Source: JBECKX01 sp964468475
Lineage (GTDB): Bacteria; Zixibacteria; MSB-5A5; CAIYYT01
Direction of reading: 5' to 3'
Assembly: GCA_964468475.1 (NCBI GenBank)
Contig: CAYXUL010000001.1
Span: 151,032 to 215,031 of the forward strand
DNA length: 64,000 nt
Below, piece by piece: positions 52,285-61,428 of this stretch. The notes beneath the pieces are model-generated. The model made no database searches. It was given only the letters and a program-made list of their open reading frames with translations, and had not been told where the DNA came from. Numbering within the stretch: position 1 is the first letter of the stretch; every line of letters starts with the position of its first letter. A program made the position numbers and the translations under genes.

Positions 52285-53283
52285 CTAGTCAGACCAGCGG
52301 CCGCACTTGATTACTTGCTGGTCCGTGATAATGGCGCTGATCAAGTCGTGGGGAGTGATGTCAAAAGCGGGATTGAAGACCTTGACGGAATCCGGCACCA
52401 ATTGCTTTCCCCCACAGCGCGCCACCTCATCGCTGTCGCGCTGTTCAATGACAATATCGACACCGGAGGCCATACGATTGTCGAAGGTCGATGTGGGCGC
52501 CGCCACGAAAAACGGAATCCCATGCTCCTTGGCAAGTACCGCCAGGCTGTAGGTACCGATCTTATTGGCGACATCATAATTGATGGCAATCCTATCGGCG
52601 CCGAGAATCACACAATCAATCTTACCGAGCGACATCAGGTAACCGGCCATATTGTCGGTGATGACGGTTACATCGACTCCCTCGCGCGCCAATTCCCAGG
52701 CACTCAGTCGCGCGCCCTGCATCACCGGACGCGTTTCGCAGGCGTAGACTTTGAGTCTCTTTCCCGAACTCTGCGCATGATAAACAACACTCAGGGCCGT
52801 TCCACTGCCTCCGGTGGCGAGTGCACCCGCGTTGCAGTGCGTCAAAACCGCGCCCGTAGCCGGCATTAAGCCCACTCCGTTAATTCCAATCTGTTCGCAC
52901 ATTCGTGCATCTTCGGAGTGAATCTGCCTGGCTGTCTCCAGCAGTCGCTCGGTACGATCAGGCAATTCGGCGTAGGCGTGATAGTTTATCAGCATGCGCT
53001 CCACCGCCCAGCTCAGATTAACTGCGGTCGGCCGGGCCGATTTGATCTCATTGACCGCGATTGCGAACTCCACTTTGTTGCGACACTGCTCCGAGGCCAG
53101 CACCACGGCATAAGCCCCCGCAATTCCAATCAGGGGAGCGCCGCGAACACGCAACGATTTTATCGCTTCAACGATTTCCCGGTAGTCGGTCAGCCTGGAA
53201 TACACCTCACGCTCGGGAAGTCGCGTTTGATCCAGAATTTCAACTCCTCCGTCATCCCAGCGAATTGTGTAGAAGTTCAGCAT
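52285..53283 (-). CDS. mtnA: S-methyl-5-thioribose-1-phosphate isomerase
   Basis: Methionine-salvage enzyme that converts methylthioribose-1-phosphate to the ribulose form. The 332-residue protein has the catalytic Cys in LTHCNAGALATGG and the catalytic Asp in ILGADRIAINYDVANKIGT, plus IPFFVAAPTSTFD. No other mtn gene lies nearby. It converges on uvrC with a gap of 53 bases. It shares the eIF2B fold with the gene at 7.1 kb but, unlike that gene, keeps the active-site Cys. Confidence 0.94.
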   Translation of the reverse strand: MLNFYTIRWDDGGVEILDQTRLPEREVYSRLTDYREIVEAIKSLRVRGAPLIGIAGAYAVVLASEQCRNKVEFAIAVNEIKSARPTAVNLSWAVERMLINYHAYAELPDRTERLLETARQIHSEDARMCEQIGINGVGLMPATGAVLTHCNAGALATGGSGTALSVVYHAQSSGKRLKVYACETRPVMQGARLSAWELAREGVDVTVITDNMAGYLMSLGKIDCVILGADRIAINYDVANKIGTYSLAVLAKEHGIPFFVAAPTSTFDNRMASGVDIVIEQRDSDEVARCGGKQLVPDSVKVFNPAFDITPHDLISAIITDQQVIKCGRWSD

Positions 53284-53322
53284 TCTCGTTACAGCCTTGA
53301 GTTTAATCCAATGACGCCCGAT

Positions 53323-53352
53323 ACTAGTAGTGGCGAAACTAGTAGTGGCGAA
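53323..53352. repeat. Perfect 15-base tandem duplication
   Basis: ACTAGTAGTGGCGAA occurs twice head to tail in the 199-base region between the divergent mtnA and HAD genes. Only two copies are present. Confidence 0.85.
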
Positions 53353-53482
53353 TTTTATCGTTGCACCGATAGGCGCAAAGGCAGTATTTACATAATTCCA
53401 GCTGCAAAATCAAAGCAAATCAGGGTAGCTGACAAGCGCCTGTGCTTTTTTCTACCGAAAGGATTCGGGAAGGTTTGAGAAA

Positions 53483-54259
53483 ATGGACTGGAAGAAGATT
53501 CGCGGATTATTGATCGATCTGGATGGCGTTCTGACCATCGACAACGAACCCCTGCCGGGAGCGGTGGAAACCCTGCAGCGGCTGCGCAAGGAGAACATCC
53601 CCTTTCGTATCTGCACCAATACTACAACCAAGTCCAACGCTACGCTGACATCGACGCTGAATCAAGCAGGGCTCGATGTGGAAGCCGGTGATTTCTTCAG
53701 CGCTCCGATAGCAGCGGCACGCTATCTTCGCAAGAATGGATTTCGTCGCTGCTACCTGTTGATGCGTGACGATGTCAAACGAGAATTCTCGGAGTTCGAG
53801 CACGTTGAGAAGAAGCCGGAAGTCATTGTAGTTGGTGACATCGGCGAGGCTTGGAACTATCAGCTTATGAGCCAGCTCTTTGCTGCACTGATGGACGGCG
53901 TCAAGCTGGTAGCCATGCACAAAGGCAAATATTGGAAATCTGAGAGCACTCTAAAGCTTGATATCGGGGCATTCATAGTTGGGCTGGAGTACGCAACCGG
54001 CGAACAGTCGATACTCGTGGGAAAGCCTTCGCGGACGTTCTTTGAGGAAGCTCTCTCGGAACTGGGCTTACCCCCGGAACAGGTGGCTATGGTCGGAGAT
54101 GATATCGACAGCGATGTGGGAGGAGCGCAGCGAGTGGGCATAAAGGGCGTCCTGGTTAGCACCGGCAAGTTCCGCAAGAGCGATCTTAAAAAATCTGCCA
54201 CGAAACCGGATGATGTGTTCGAGTCGATTGAGGTGCTGCTGAATCGACTTGGGGAATAA
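53483..54259 (+). CDS. HAD-superfamily phosphatase (NagD/LHPP-like)
   Basis: The 258-residue hydrolase has the four HAD motifs: nucleophile DLDGVLTIDNEPLPGA near residue 11, the Thr motif RICTNTTTKS, a Lys in ILVGKPSRTFFEEAL, and the acidic VGDDIDSDVGGAQRVGIKG. The inserted C2 cap places it with NagD, LHPP and sugar- or nucleotide-phosphatases. The substrate is unknown. GGGAAGG upstream may be its ribosome site. Confidence 0.88.
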   Translation: MDWKKIRGLLIDLDGVLTIDNEPLPGAVETLQRLRKENIPFRICTNTTTKSNATLTSTLNQAGLDVEAGDFFSAPIAAARYLRKNGFRRCYLLMRDDVKREFSEFEHVEKKPEVIVVGDIGEAWNYQLMSQLFAALMDGVKLVAMHKGKYWKSESTLKLDIGAFIVGLEYATGEQSILVGKPSRTFFEEALSELGLPPEQVAMVGDDIDSDVGGAQRVGIKGVLVSTGKFRKSDLKKSATKPDDVFESIEVLLNRLGE

Positions 54260-54429
54260 GCCTATATCAGTCTTGGATTTGCAGTTGACATCTATAGTTC
54301 AATCAATAACTTTCCGATAATCTGAAACTAACCGTCGCTGTTGGGTAAAAATAGCATAAGCCGCTTGGAGACCGGGCAAGACGTGAATTTTGAAATTTTG
54401 AAGGTATACTGTAGATACAGAGGAGAACT

Positions 54430-55410
54430 ATGAGGCTCACGAAAGTCTTAATTCCAATACTAGTGCTGGCTTCATTGCTGCTGGCCACAGTCTCATCGTC
54501 GGGCGCGGTTACGGTCAAGCCCGGCGACACGGTCGCTTTTCTGAGAAATAACGATATCTGGCTCATGAACGCAGACGGCTCAAATCAGAGGCCTTGGGTA
54601 GCGGGTCTCGGCAATGTCCGTGGCCGCCTTAGCTGGTCTCCCACCAACAAGAACCTGGTGTTCGCGCGCCAGGGAAACCTGCAACTGCGCTATCCCGACG
54701 GTGGTGGCGGCAGCCATATGATCTATGATCTTTTCTACGCGTACGCCGATTCCAGCAACAACTGGTGGGAGGGAATCACCCAGACGATGGGAGCACTGGC
54801 ACCCGAGTTCACTTCCGATGGCAGCAAGGTGCTTTTTGTGTATGATCTCAACGCCAATAAGATAAATTCCACCTTTCCCAAGTATCGCCTCGCACTCTGG
54901 GACACCAAGACGTTCAAAATCAAGACCCTGGAATTTGACCCGGCTTCGGAGATGGTGGCCTTTACGCCGACAATGTCGCCCGACATGACACAGGTAGCTT
55001 TTGTGGTAATGAGGTTGAGGGGGCAACAGCTAACCCCTACTGGAATCGCTATCGCAAAGCTGAGCGAATTCCCGCTTGCGGATGATGTTCTTGAGCAGCG
55101 TGCGGAAAAACTGGGCAACGGCACAGCTCCGTCATGGTCACCGGATGGCAAATGGATCGCCTACGTTTCCAACGATATGTCACACCCCGGGATTCATCTC
55201 GTGTCTCCTGATCTCTCGCAGACGAAAGTCGTATACGAACCCAAAGCACCCACAGCCATCAGCGCTACCGCGCCGTCATGGTCGCCGGACTCGAAGATGT
55301 TGTTGTTCAGTACGCAGGATGGTGCGATCTACAAGATCTCGATTGATGGCGGAGACCCGGTACGGCTCTCCGGTCCCGGAAATGACTACAATCCATCGTG
55401 GTGTAATTAG
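54430..55410 (+). CDS. Secreted TolB-like beta-propeller protein
   Basis: A signal peptide (1-26) is followed by five or six WD40-like blades typical of TolB C-terminal domains: IWLMNADGSNQRPWVAG, RLSWSPTNKNLVFAR, APSWSPDGKWIAYVSND, and APSWSPDSKMLLFSTQDG. The TolB N-terminal domain is missing, so it is not TolB itself. It probably binds a periplasmic partner. GAGGAG precedes the ATG, and a TATACT at 54405 may be its -10 box. It converges on pepA with 25 bases between stops. Confidence 0.82.
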   Translation: MRLTKVLIPILVLASLLLATVSSSGAVTVKPGDTVAFLRNNDIWLMNADGSNQRPWVAGLGNVRGRLSWSPTNKNLVFARQGNLQLRYPDGGGGSHMIYDLFYAYADSSNNWWEGITQTMGALAPEFTSDGSKVLFVYDLNANKINSTFPKYRLALWDTKTFKIKTLEFDPASEMVAFTPTMSPDMTQVAFVVMRLRGQQLTPTGIAIAKLSEFPLADDVLEQRAEKLGNGTAPSWSPDGKWIAYVSNDMSHPGIHLVSPDLSQTKVVYEPKAPTAISATAPSWSPDSKMLLFSTQDGAIYKISIDGGDPVRLSGPGNDYNPSWCN

Positions 55411-55435
55411 CTTCGGCAGTCGGGCGAGCAGGTCG

Positions 55436-56926
55436 TTACAGATTACAAAGTAGTTCAGTCAGCACTCTGACTCCGAATCCGCTGGCGCCTCGGGGAATAT
55501 ATTCAGAGGCTTCATATTGCATATCCATGGCGGCGATATCCAGATGAAGCCAGGGTATCCCGGCGGTGAATTCCTTGAGCAGCATCGCCGCTGTAATCGT
55601 TCCCGCCGCAGCTCCACCCGTATTCTTCATGTCCGCAAGATCCGAGTCTATTTGCTTACGATACTCATCCCAGAGCGGCAACCGCCACACCTTCTCTCCA
55701 CTCACGCGTGACGCCTCTTCGAATTTCGAAGCGAGGGTATCCGATGTTGTCAGGTACGGCGCCGCGACATGACCCAAAGCATATCTAGTTGCGCCCGTCA
55801 GTGTAGCGACATCGAGCAGAAAATCGGGTTTCTGCTTCGAGGCGTACCCCAGGGCGTCGGCAAGCAGCAGTCTGCCCTCGGCATCAGTGCTGAGCACTTC
55901 AATGGTCTTGCCAATACAGGTAGTGACGATATCTCCAGGTTTGAAGGCTTTTGCGTCGGGCATATTCTCGCTGCTCGGTACAAATGCGGTCACAGCGATG
56001 TTTGGCTTTAATCTCGCAATAGCGGCCATGGTTGCTATAGTCACTGCGGCGCCGGTCATGTCTTGCTTCATCTCGAGCATCTTGTCAGGTGTTTTCAGTG
56101 ACAATCCACCTGTATCAAAGGTTACCCCTTTACCAACCAGACAAGCCCTCTTTCTCGGCCTTCCTGTGGGAAGATATTCCATCGTGATGAACTTCGGCTC
56201 TTCCGTCGATCCCCTCGCAACCGCAAGAAAGGCTCCCATTTTCAGTCTTTCAATACCGGCCCGCCCCGATATCGACACTTTTAGCCCCGTCTCCTTCCCC
56301 AACCTGCGGGCTTCTTTTGCCAGAAATGAAGGTGTCATGATTGAAGCGGGATAAGCGGAAAAGTCTCGAGCCTTGCACTGCATTTTCGCCACGATCAAGC
56401 CCAGCTCGGCCTCCGAGTTGAAACGCAAAAGGTTTGATCGAGTCGCAATGAGAATCTTGAGCGAATCGAGAGGCGATCGTTTTCTCGTGCCACTCTTGAA
56501 CGTGTCAAGATAGTAATTTCCCAGCTTCACACCTTCAGCGAGTGCCCGAACAGCGAACTCCGGGGAAACGGGTGAGTTGCTTAAATCCGGCAAAACTACA
56601 ACGGCAGAACGGATCGAAGTGCTGGTTGACCTGCCGCCGATTAGTCCGCCTGCCTTTCGCAGCAGCTCCGGCGTTGCCATGCGTTTCTTCCCAAGCCCGA
56701 TAAACATTGCCTCGCTATAGGCCGCGACGGCTTGAGGGTAGTAGGATAGCTGTGCCAGCTGCTTCCCCTTGAAGTGGCCGCCGCTCTTGAGTGCGGAGAT
56801 GTAGCCACCAAGCAGCGCATCGGTCTGCTTGACGGCCGGGTCTGCGAAACCATCCTCGCAGATGAGAACACACAGCAGGTCCGATTTGGGCATTTGCTTC
56901 GTTAGTGACTCACACTGAATCCGCAT
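55436..56926 (-). CDS. pepA: Leucyl aminopeptidase
   Basis: Cytosolic M17 zinc or manganese aminopeptidase. The 496-residue protein has VGKGVTFDTGGLSLKTPDKM, then DMTGAAVTIATM, and the signature STDAEGRLLLADALGYA, giving the metal ligands and catalytic residues. In E. coli the homologue also binds DNA. A GGAGG site stands before the ATG. Its 5' region up to the HDOD gene is unusually rich in inverted repeats. Confidence 0.95.
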   Translation of the reverse strand: MRIQCESLTKQMPKSDLLCVLICEDGFADPAVKQTDALLGGYISALKSGGHFKGKQLAQLSYYPQAVAAYSEAMFIGLGKKRMATPELLRKAGGLIGGRSTSTSIRSAVVVLPDLSNSPVSPEFAVRALAEGVKLGNYYLDTFKSGTRKRSPLDSLKILIATRSNLLRFNSEAELGLIVAKMQCKARDFSAYPASIMTPSFLAKEARRLGKETGLKVSISGRAGIERLKMGAFLAVARGSTEEPKFITMEYLPTGRPRKRACLVGKGVTFDTGGLSLKTPDKMLEMKQDMTGAAVTIATMAAIARLKPNIAVTAFVPSSENMPDAKAFKPGDIVTTCIGKTIEVLSTDAEGRLLLADALGYASKQKPDFLLDVATLTGATRYALGHVAAPYLTTSDTLASKFEEASRVSGEKVWRLPLWDEYRKQIDSDLADMKNTGGAAAGTITAAMLLKEFTAGIPWLHLDIAAMDMQYEASEYIPRGASGFGVRVLTELLCNL

Positions 56927-57010
56927 GCACTGGCCTCCTCATTATCGCCGGTAAATTCCATCGAGCTTCGAGCAGCTACCTCGAATGGCTATATAGCATT
57001 TACGGGTGAG

Positions 57011-57094
57011 CTACGGGAAGATTATTTGCAGCGTTAGAGCTGCAGCGGCGAAATCCTTTGCGCGAGACCTAATCGGTCGCGCCAACTCCCGTAG
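57011..57094. ncRNA. Candidate structured RNA (three-way junction) upstream of pepA
   Basis: An 8-base perfect closing stem (CTACGGGA with TCCCGTAG) encloses a 6-base hairpin TGCAGC/GCTGCA (57027-57044) and a bulged hairpin GCGCGA..CC/GG..TCGCGC (57060-57082). An alternative hairpin CAACT/AGTTG (57083-57097) would compete with the closing stem, as in a switch. Strand is not determined. If on the minus strand, it belongs to the pepA leader. No tRNA anticodon or T-loop is present. Confidence 0.5.
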
Positions 57095-57153
57095 TTGTGG
57101 AAAGCCGGCTTGCCGTTACATACGCGTGGAATTGAAGAGTACTTTTGCTAAAC

Positions 57154-58464
57154 TCAGACTTGCTGCAATACCGATGACCGCTCGATCGCTTCCATTCGCT
57201 CTTTGATACGCTCATCAATGTTGATGGCATCGGAATCGTTATAGAAGTCCTCCGTGTCAAAGCGCGACAATGATTTGAGTTCAGCCAATACTGCGAGGAC
57301 TTTAGTGATCGAACGCTCAATAACCAAAAGCGAGTTCGGTATCTTACCGCTGTTGTCAATCAATTCACCGCTGGCAAGTGACATTTGCATTAACTGCACC
57401 CGCCCGCTGATGGCGGTGGCAACATTGTTCAAGTAATGGGATAGCGTGGCAATCGCGATGTTTTTCGAACGAATCATTCCCGCCATGCGCTCCTCTTCAA
57501 GAAGCTTGCCCGAGAGCTCGCTGCGCTCCCTGAACAGATTCTCGATCATCAGGTAAGACTTGCACAATTCACGGTTGGCACGATTCAGTAATTCGGTAGG
57601 ATCGCCAACGTCCATTCCAAAGCTGCCCGCGATCGTGATCGTTTCGTCAAGCATCAGGAATGCCAGACTATCCATGAATTGTTGATCCAGCCCCAGCAAG
57701 TCGCGCAGTTCGCCCACAAGACCGCGGTTCCGTTCCATGACTCGCAGGTTCGGTGCCTGAATATTGCGAGCCATAATATCGGAAAGGCGTACTATCGCGA
57801 GCATGCGATCAGTATTGGGGCCGACCTCCATATGATGGTGACTGCGGATGACCGCCTGAAGCTCTTCCGGCAGGCGCCAGCGGTTTGCCATGACGCTCCC
57901 AAGTTCTGCGTGGTCGACATCGAAATAGCGCCGTTCCACCTCAACTATGTCTTCGCCGAGATCGGACTCTTTGCGAATCTGCTGGTAGATATCCGGGCAG
58001 GCATTGAGGATAAGTAACTCACCGAGATCGTGCAGCAACCCGGCTACAAACGCTTCTTCCGCAATAGCCAGCTTGGTGTGCTGCGCTATCTTCTTTGCGA
58101 GCAGCCCGACTCCAACACAGTGAAAGAAGAAGGATCGGATCACCTCGGGGTCAAGATTAGAGTCTTTGTTGGGGGGCTGGAAAATCGATACCGACAGCGC
58201 GATGCACTTAATTGCGTTCGCTCCCAGAACGCGAATACCGTGCTGAACCGTTCTGATTCGAGTGCCACGCATGTAAAAGCTCGAATTGGCCATCCTGAGC
58301 ACTTTTGCCGTCAGAGAGGGATCCTTGCGGATAATTGCGGCGAGTTGGTCGGGAGCACACTCGTCCTGCGAAACAGCGTCCAAAACTTCGGCGAGGGTGT
58401 CAGGAATCGTGAGCAGATCGTGTGTAGCTTCGACGCGCTCCAACAAACTTACTTTTTCGATCAT
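57154..58464 (-). CDS. HDOD-domain protein with HisKA-like helical tail
   Basis: Residues about 15-215 are an HDOD signalling domain (CAPDQLAAIIRKDPSLTAKV, RMANSSFYMRG, FVAGLLHDLGELLILN). A middle helical region follows, then a C-terminal pair of helices (about 325-410) that resembles a histidine-kinase dimerisation domain with His in TLSHYLNNVATAISGRVQLM. No ATPase domain follows, so it cannot phosphorylate itself and might accept phosphate from another kinase. It lies 104 bases after the GAF/receiver gene on the same strand. Length 436. Confidence 0.75.
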   Translation of the reverse strand: MIEKVSLLERVEATHDLLTIPDTLAEVLDAVSQDECAPDQLAAIIRKDPSLTAKVLRMANSSFYMRGTRIRTVQHGIRVLGANAIKCIALSVSIFQPPNKDSNLDPEVIRSFFFHCVGVGLLAKKIAQHTKLAIAEEAFVAGLLHDLGELLILNACPDIYQQIRKESDLGEDIVEVERRYFDVDHAELGSVMANRWRLPEELQAVIRSHHHMEVGPNTDRMLAIVRLSDIMARNIQAPNLRVMERNRGLVGELRDLLGLDQQFMDSLAFLMLDETITIAGSFGMDVGDPTELLNRANRELCKSYLMIENLFRERSELSGKLLEEERMAGMIRSKNIAIATLSHYLNNVATAISGRVQLMQMSLASGELIDNSGKIPNSLLVIERSITKVLAVLAELKSLSRFDTEDFYNDSDAINIDERIKERMEAIERSSVLQQV

Positions 58465-58568
58465 GCAGTCATGCCTGTCCTGCTATTATCTTTATTCCTA
58501 TGGGTTTGCAGAGCCTAGCCCCTTTTAGATTATCGGACAAGATGCTCGATTCTGTAGAAGGATTATGC

Positions 58569-61337
58569 TTAAGAACCGATTTGGGAGCAGGCGGAACTGA
58601 TCATCTCTGTTAGCTGCTCCATCTTAAAGGGTTTCGTGAGTACAAAGTCAGCATTGTGCCCCCCGGCATTGCTCTCCTCCGGAACCGCTTCCCAGCCCGA
58701 AAGCACGATGGCCTTTACTTCCGGATTCCCCGCCTTGATTCGCCTTGTCAGTTCCCAGCCGGAAAGGTCCGGCAGTTCGGCTTCCGCAATGACAATATCA
58801 TACGGGTCGCGCTGTAGCTCAGCCAGGGCTTCACTGCCGGAGGAGACTGTAACAATCCGGTGTCCCATGCGGCGGATTATATTGGTGAGCAGTTCCCGGA
58901 TAACTTCCTGATCATCTATGCCAAGAATATTCAGGCGTCTTTCACGCTCCGGCTTCTTGGAGACTCGCGGAAGGCGCCAAACGATACTCCTGAGCCTGTC
59001 ATTTTCACCCTCGGTGCGGGTCATAAACTCTCCTGCCAGCGAGCGAAAACTATTCGGGAGTTCGTCGGCAAACGGGCAGGGTCGCCACTCGGTGGGCATT
59101 ATGGCGCCAATTTCGCGATTTCGGAAATGCTGCCAATCGGTTTCATTGAGCGAGGCCAGATAGTATAAGTGTGTTTCGTCTGCGAAATGTGAGAGATATA
59201 CTTTACTGCCCGGTGATATTGAGAAAGCATCCCGCAGCAACTCTTCGACAATCGGCAGCAGGTTCTCGTCGCGGATAGCGGCAAGATCGCTGCCGTCCAG
59301 ATCAGCCTCGACCTTGCTCCAGATATCACGCGATTCTGGAGAACTGAGTGCCGGCGCGTTGCTATTGCTGTTACTTTTCTCCTCGGTAAGAGGCCCGGTC
59401 TCGAAGATCGGCGGATGAGATTCGGCCACAGGAATTTCAGTGCTTGTCGTCTGCTGTGGTTCGTGCCGCAACTGCGCCGGCTTCAGCAACCACGCAAGGC
59501 GCAGCGCCGCCAGATCGATCAGCCGTTGCAGGAGTCGCATACCCTCTGCGGGCGCCGGCTCGTCGTTACTCACAAACAAAATATAGAGTCCCAGCAGTCG
59601 GCTGTCCTGCCTGAGCGGCAGATAAAGGACAGAGAGCTTGCCTCCAAATGATTGTGCCCATTGGTAGAGAAGAACCCGGGCGTCACCGTCAAGATGTTCC
59701 GCTACCTGATCCAGTGAAAATGCCTTCCCCTCAGTAGTCGAGAGGTAATCGTAGGCAGACACCAGCTGACTCAGCAGCTCTTGCTGAGCCCCTCCTCTGC
59801 CAACGGCCCCGGTACGCAACCCCAGGGCATCAATGCCGCCGATACGGCGTGTCGACTCTCTCTCCAGCACGGCTGCTATATGCGCCCGCGCAGTGGGAAT
59901 CAATCGTGAGCCTGCTTCCACCAGTTTCGCTGTACTTTTTTGCAGTGATTCAATAGCCAGAATTTCTGCCAGGGCTTCTTCGAGATGTCGAACGGAATTG
60001 CGCTGTCGGTCACCGTCTCGTTTTGCCATGAAGAGAAAATGGAGATCGGCGAGGTAAACAGAGGCAACGCGGACAGCGGAGAGCTTTTCCTCGGAAAATT
60101 GCAGTGACGCCTTCTCACTCTCAAGCAACAACACCAGGTCGTCCCTTTCAGGATAGGGAACCGGAATAAACAGGGTCTGCCGCGGCATCGAGTCGTGACC
60201 GTTTCCCGCGGGAGATGATTTCGGCGCCGAGAGCAGCAGTAGTTTTTTCTCAGCAACAGCTCGATTCAACCCGGGATTCTTGCGAGGATCAAGTCGCAGA
60301 CCGGTTTCTGCGCCGCCGGAGGAAGCCTTGATCCTGAATTCCTCATCGCTATCCTTAAATACTAGTTTGATTGAATCCGCATCAAAGAATTTGCGCACTC
60401 GCTCGAATTCAACGGCTTCCCGCAGTTCCAGGTTTCCGCCAATTCCGCGTCGGAAGAAAAGCTCCTCGGTTATCCTCTTCGCTTCTTCCGCAGGGCGCAT
60501 GCGATCCTTCAGGCGCTTGATCTCCTTCTCATCACGTACCGATTCAAGTAGCGATGCGACCTGATTAACCGCGACTGATATTGCGGCCTGTCGACGAGAA
60601 TTAAAATGAAACGGACGCGACGAAAAAATCGCGACGACCCCTGCCACGCGCGCCCGCGAGCGCAAAGGGAAAGCCGCCGTGGATAGAAATCCGGAAGCTG
60701 ACAGCAAGTCGCGGGTCGCTTGATCGGCTTCGGCAACATTTGCCACATTCTGCAAACGCGCCAGCTTTTGAACTCTGCCGATTATGTCGCCCCCCACTTC
60801 GCGACGCTCCAGTCTCTTGATGACATCAGGTGAGAGATTCGAAAACGCCGCAAGTATTAACTCGTCGGTGTTCTCTTTATGCAGGAGCACCGCGGCGCCA
60901 TCGGCCTCGGACCGCTGCAGAAGCTGGTTAATTGAAAGGTTGACGATCTCAACGAATGAAAACGGCTGCTGCGTCAGGTCCTGCAGGTAGAGATAGAAAC
61001 TGCGCCATTCATCCTCAGACGACTCCTGAGCCTCGATTTGTTCCACTGAGGTAAACATTCCGATCAGGCCCCAGCCGAACATCAGCACGCCAAGCACAAT
61101 TGCAGCAAAGCCGACCACTTGCAGCCAACTAGCTGCCTCCGGTACAAACAGACTCATTAGTCCCGGCCACTGTGTGCAGAGCAAAGCGATACCGCCAACC
61201 GCGAACAGCACGAATCCGGCAGCCAGTTTGCCCCAGCTTGCTCCCACCCTTCCGCGTGACTGGTCGCGTTTACGCCGTGCCGCTAATAGCCAAAGCAGTG
61301 CAACAAGTGTGATCAGGATGCTAAGTACTGCTAACAT
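58569..61337 (-). CDS. Membrane GAF protein with receiver domain lacking the phospho-Asp
   Basis: The 922-residue protein has three hydrophobic segments in residues 1-92. A GAF domain lies at about 130-275, with more GAF-like regions at about 300-420 and 440-600, a linker, and a C-terminal receiver (about 800-918). The receiver keeps the acidic pair (GIDDQE at 808-809), Ser880 and Lys902, but the phospho-acceptor position reads IAEAELPDLSG, so Asp is Glu852. A Glu there often mimics phosphorylation. GGAGG precedes the ATG. It probably works with the adjacent HDOD protein. Confidence 0.78.
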   Translation of the reverse strand: MLAVLSILITLVALLWLLAARRKRDQSRGRVGASWGKLAAGFVLFAVGGIALLCTQWPGLMSLFVPEAASWLQVVGFAAIVLGVLMFGWGLIGMFTSVEQIEAQESSEDEWRSFYLYLQDLTQQPFSFVEIVNLSINQLLQRSEADGAAVLLHKENTDELILAAFSNLSPDVIKRLERREVGGDIIGRVQKLARLQNVANVAEADQATRDLLSASGFLSTAAFPLRSRARVAGVVAIFSSRPFHFNSRRQAAISVAVNQVASLLESVRDEKEIKRLKDRMRPAEEAKRITEELFFRRGIGGNLELREAVEFERVRKFFDADSIKLVFKDSDEEFRIKASSGGAETGLRLDPRKNPGLNRAVAEKKLLLLSAPKSSPAGNGHDSMPRQTLFIPVPYPERDDLVLLLESEKASLQFSEEKLSAVRVASVYLADLHFLFMAKRDGDRQRNSVRHLEEALAEILAIESLQKSTAKLVEAGSRLIPTARAHIAAVLERESTRRIGGIDALGLRTGAVGRGGAQQELLSQLVSAYDYLSTTEGKAFSLDQVAEHLDGDARVLLYQWAQSFGGKLSVLYLPLRQDSRLLGLYILFVSNDEPAPAEGMRLLQRLIDLAALRLAWLLKPAQLRHEPQQTTSTEIPVAESHPPIFETGPLTEEKSNSNSNAPALSSPESRDIWSKVEADLDGSDLAAIRDENLLPIVEELLRDAFSISPGSKVYLSHFADETHLYYLASLNETDWQHFRNREIGAIMPTEWRPCPFADELPNSFRSLAGEFMTRTEGENDRLRSIVWRLPRVSKKPERERRLNILGIDDQEVIRELLTNIIRRMGHRIVTVSSGSEALAELQRDPYDIVIAEAELPDLSGWELTRRIKAGNPEVKAIVLSGWEAVPEESNAGGHNADFVLTKPFKMEQLTEMISSACSQIGS

Positions 61338-61414
61338 GATCCTCCAAACGCGCCCGGACCGAAAGTGGGGTGTAGTGAAATCCTCTCAATCAGGAGAGGT
61401 AACTTAAGCACCAT
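61331..61414 (-). CDS. Possible 27-residue leader peptide
   Basis: The frame MVLKLPLLIERISLHPTFGP... starts after a good GGAGGGCGGAGA site and its stop overlaps the ATG of the GAF/receiver gene. It could couple translation of the small membrane protein to the large gene. It has no recognised family and may be chance. Confidence 0.25.
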   Translation of the reverse strand: MVLKLPLLIERISLHPTFGPGAFGGSC

Positions 61415-61428
61415 TCTCCGCCCTCCTC

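Noticed and set aside
53323..53352. CRISPR or insertion-sequence footprint
   Set aside because: Only two directly abutting 15-base copies exist, without spacers, terminal inverted repeats or a transposase nearby.
57011..57094. tRNA gene
   Set aside because: The length and closing stem recall a tRNA, but there is no T-loop GTTCGAATC, no 7-base anticodon loop, and no CCA or discriminator arrangement.
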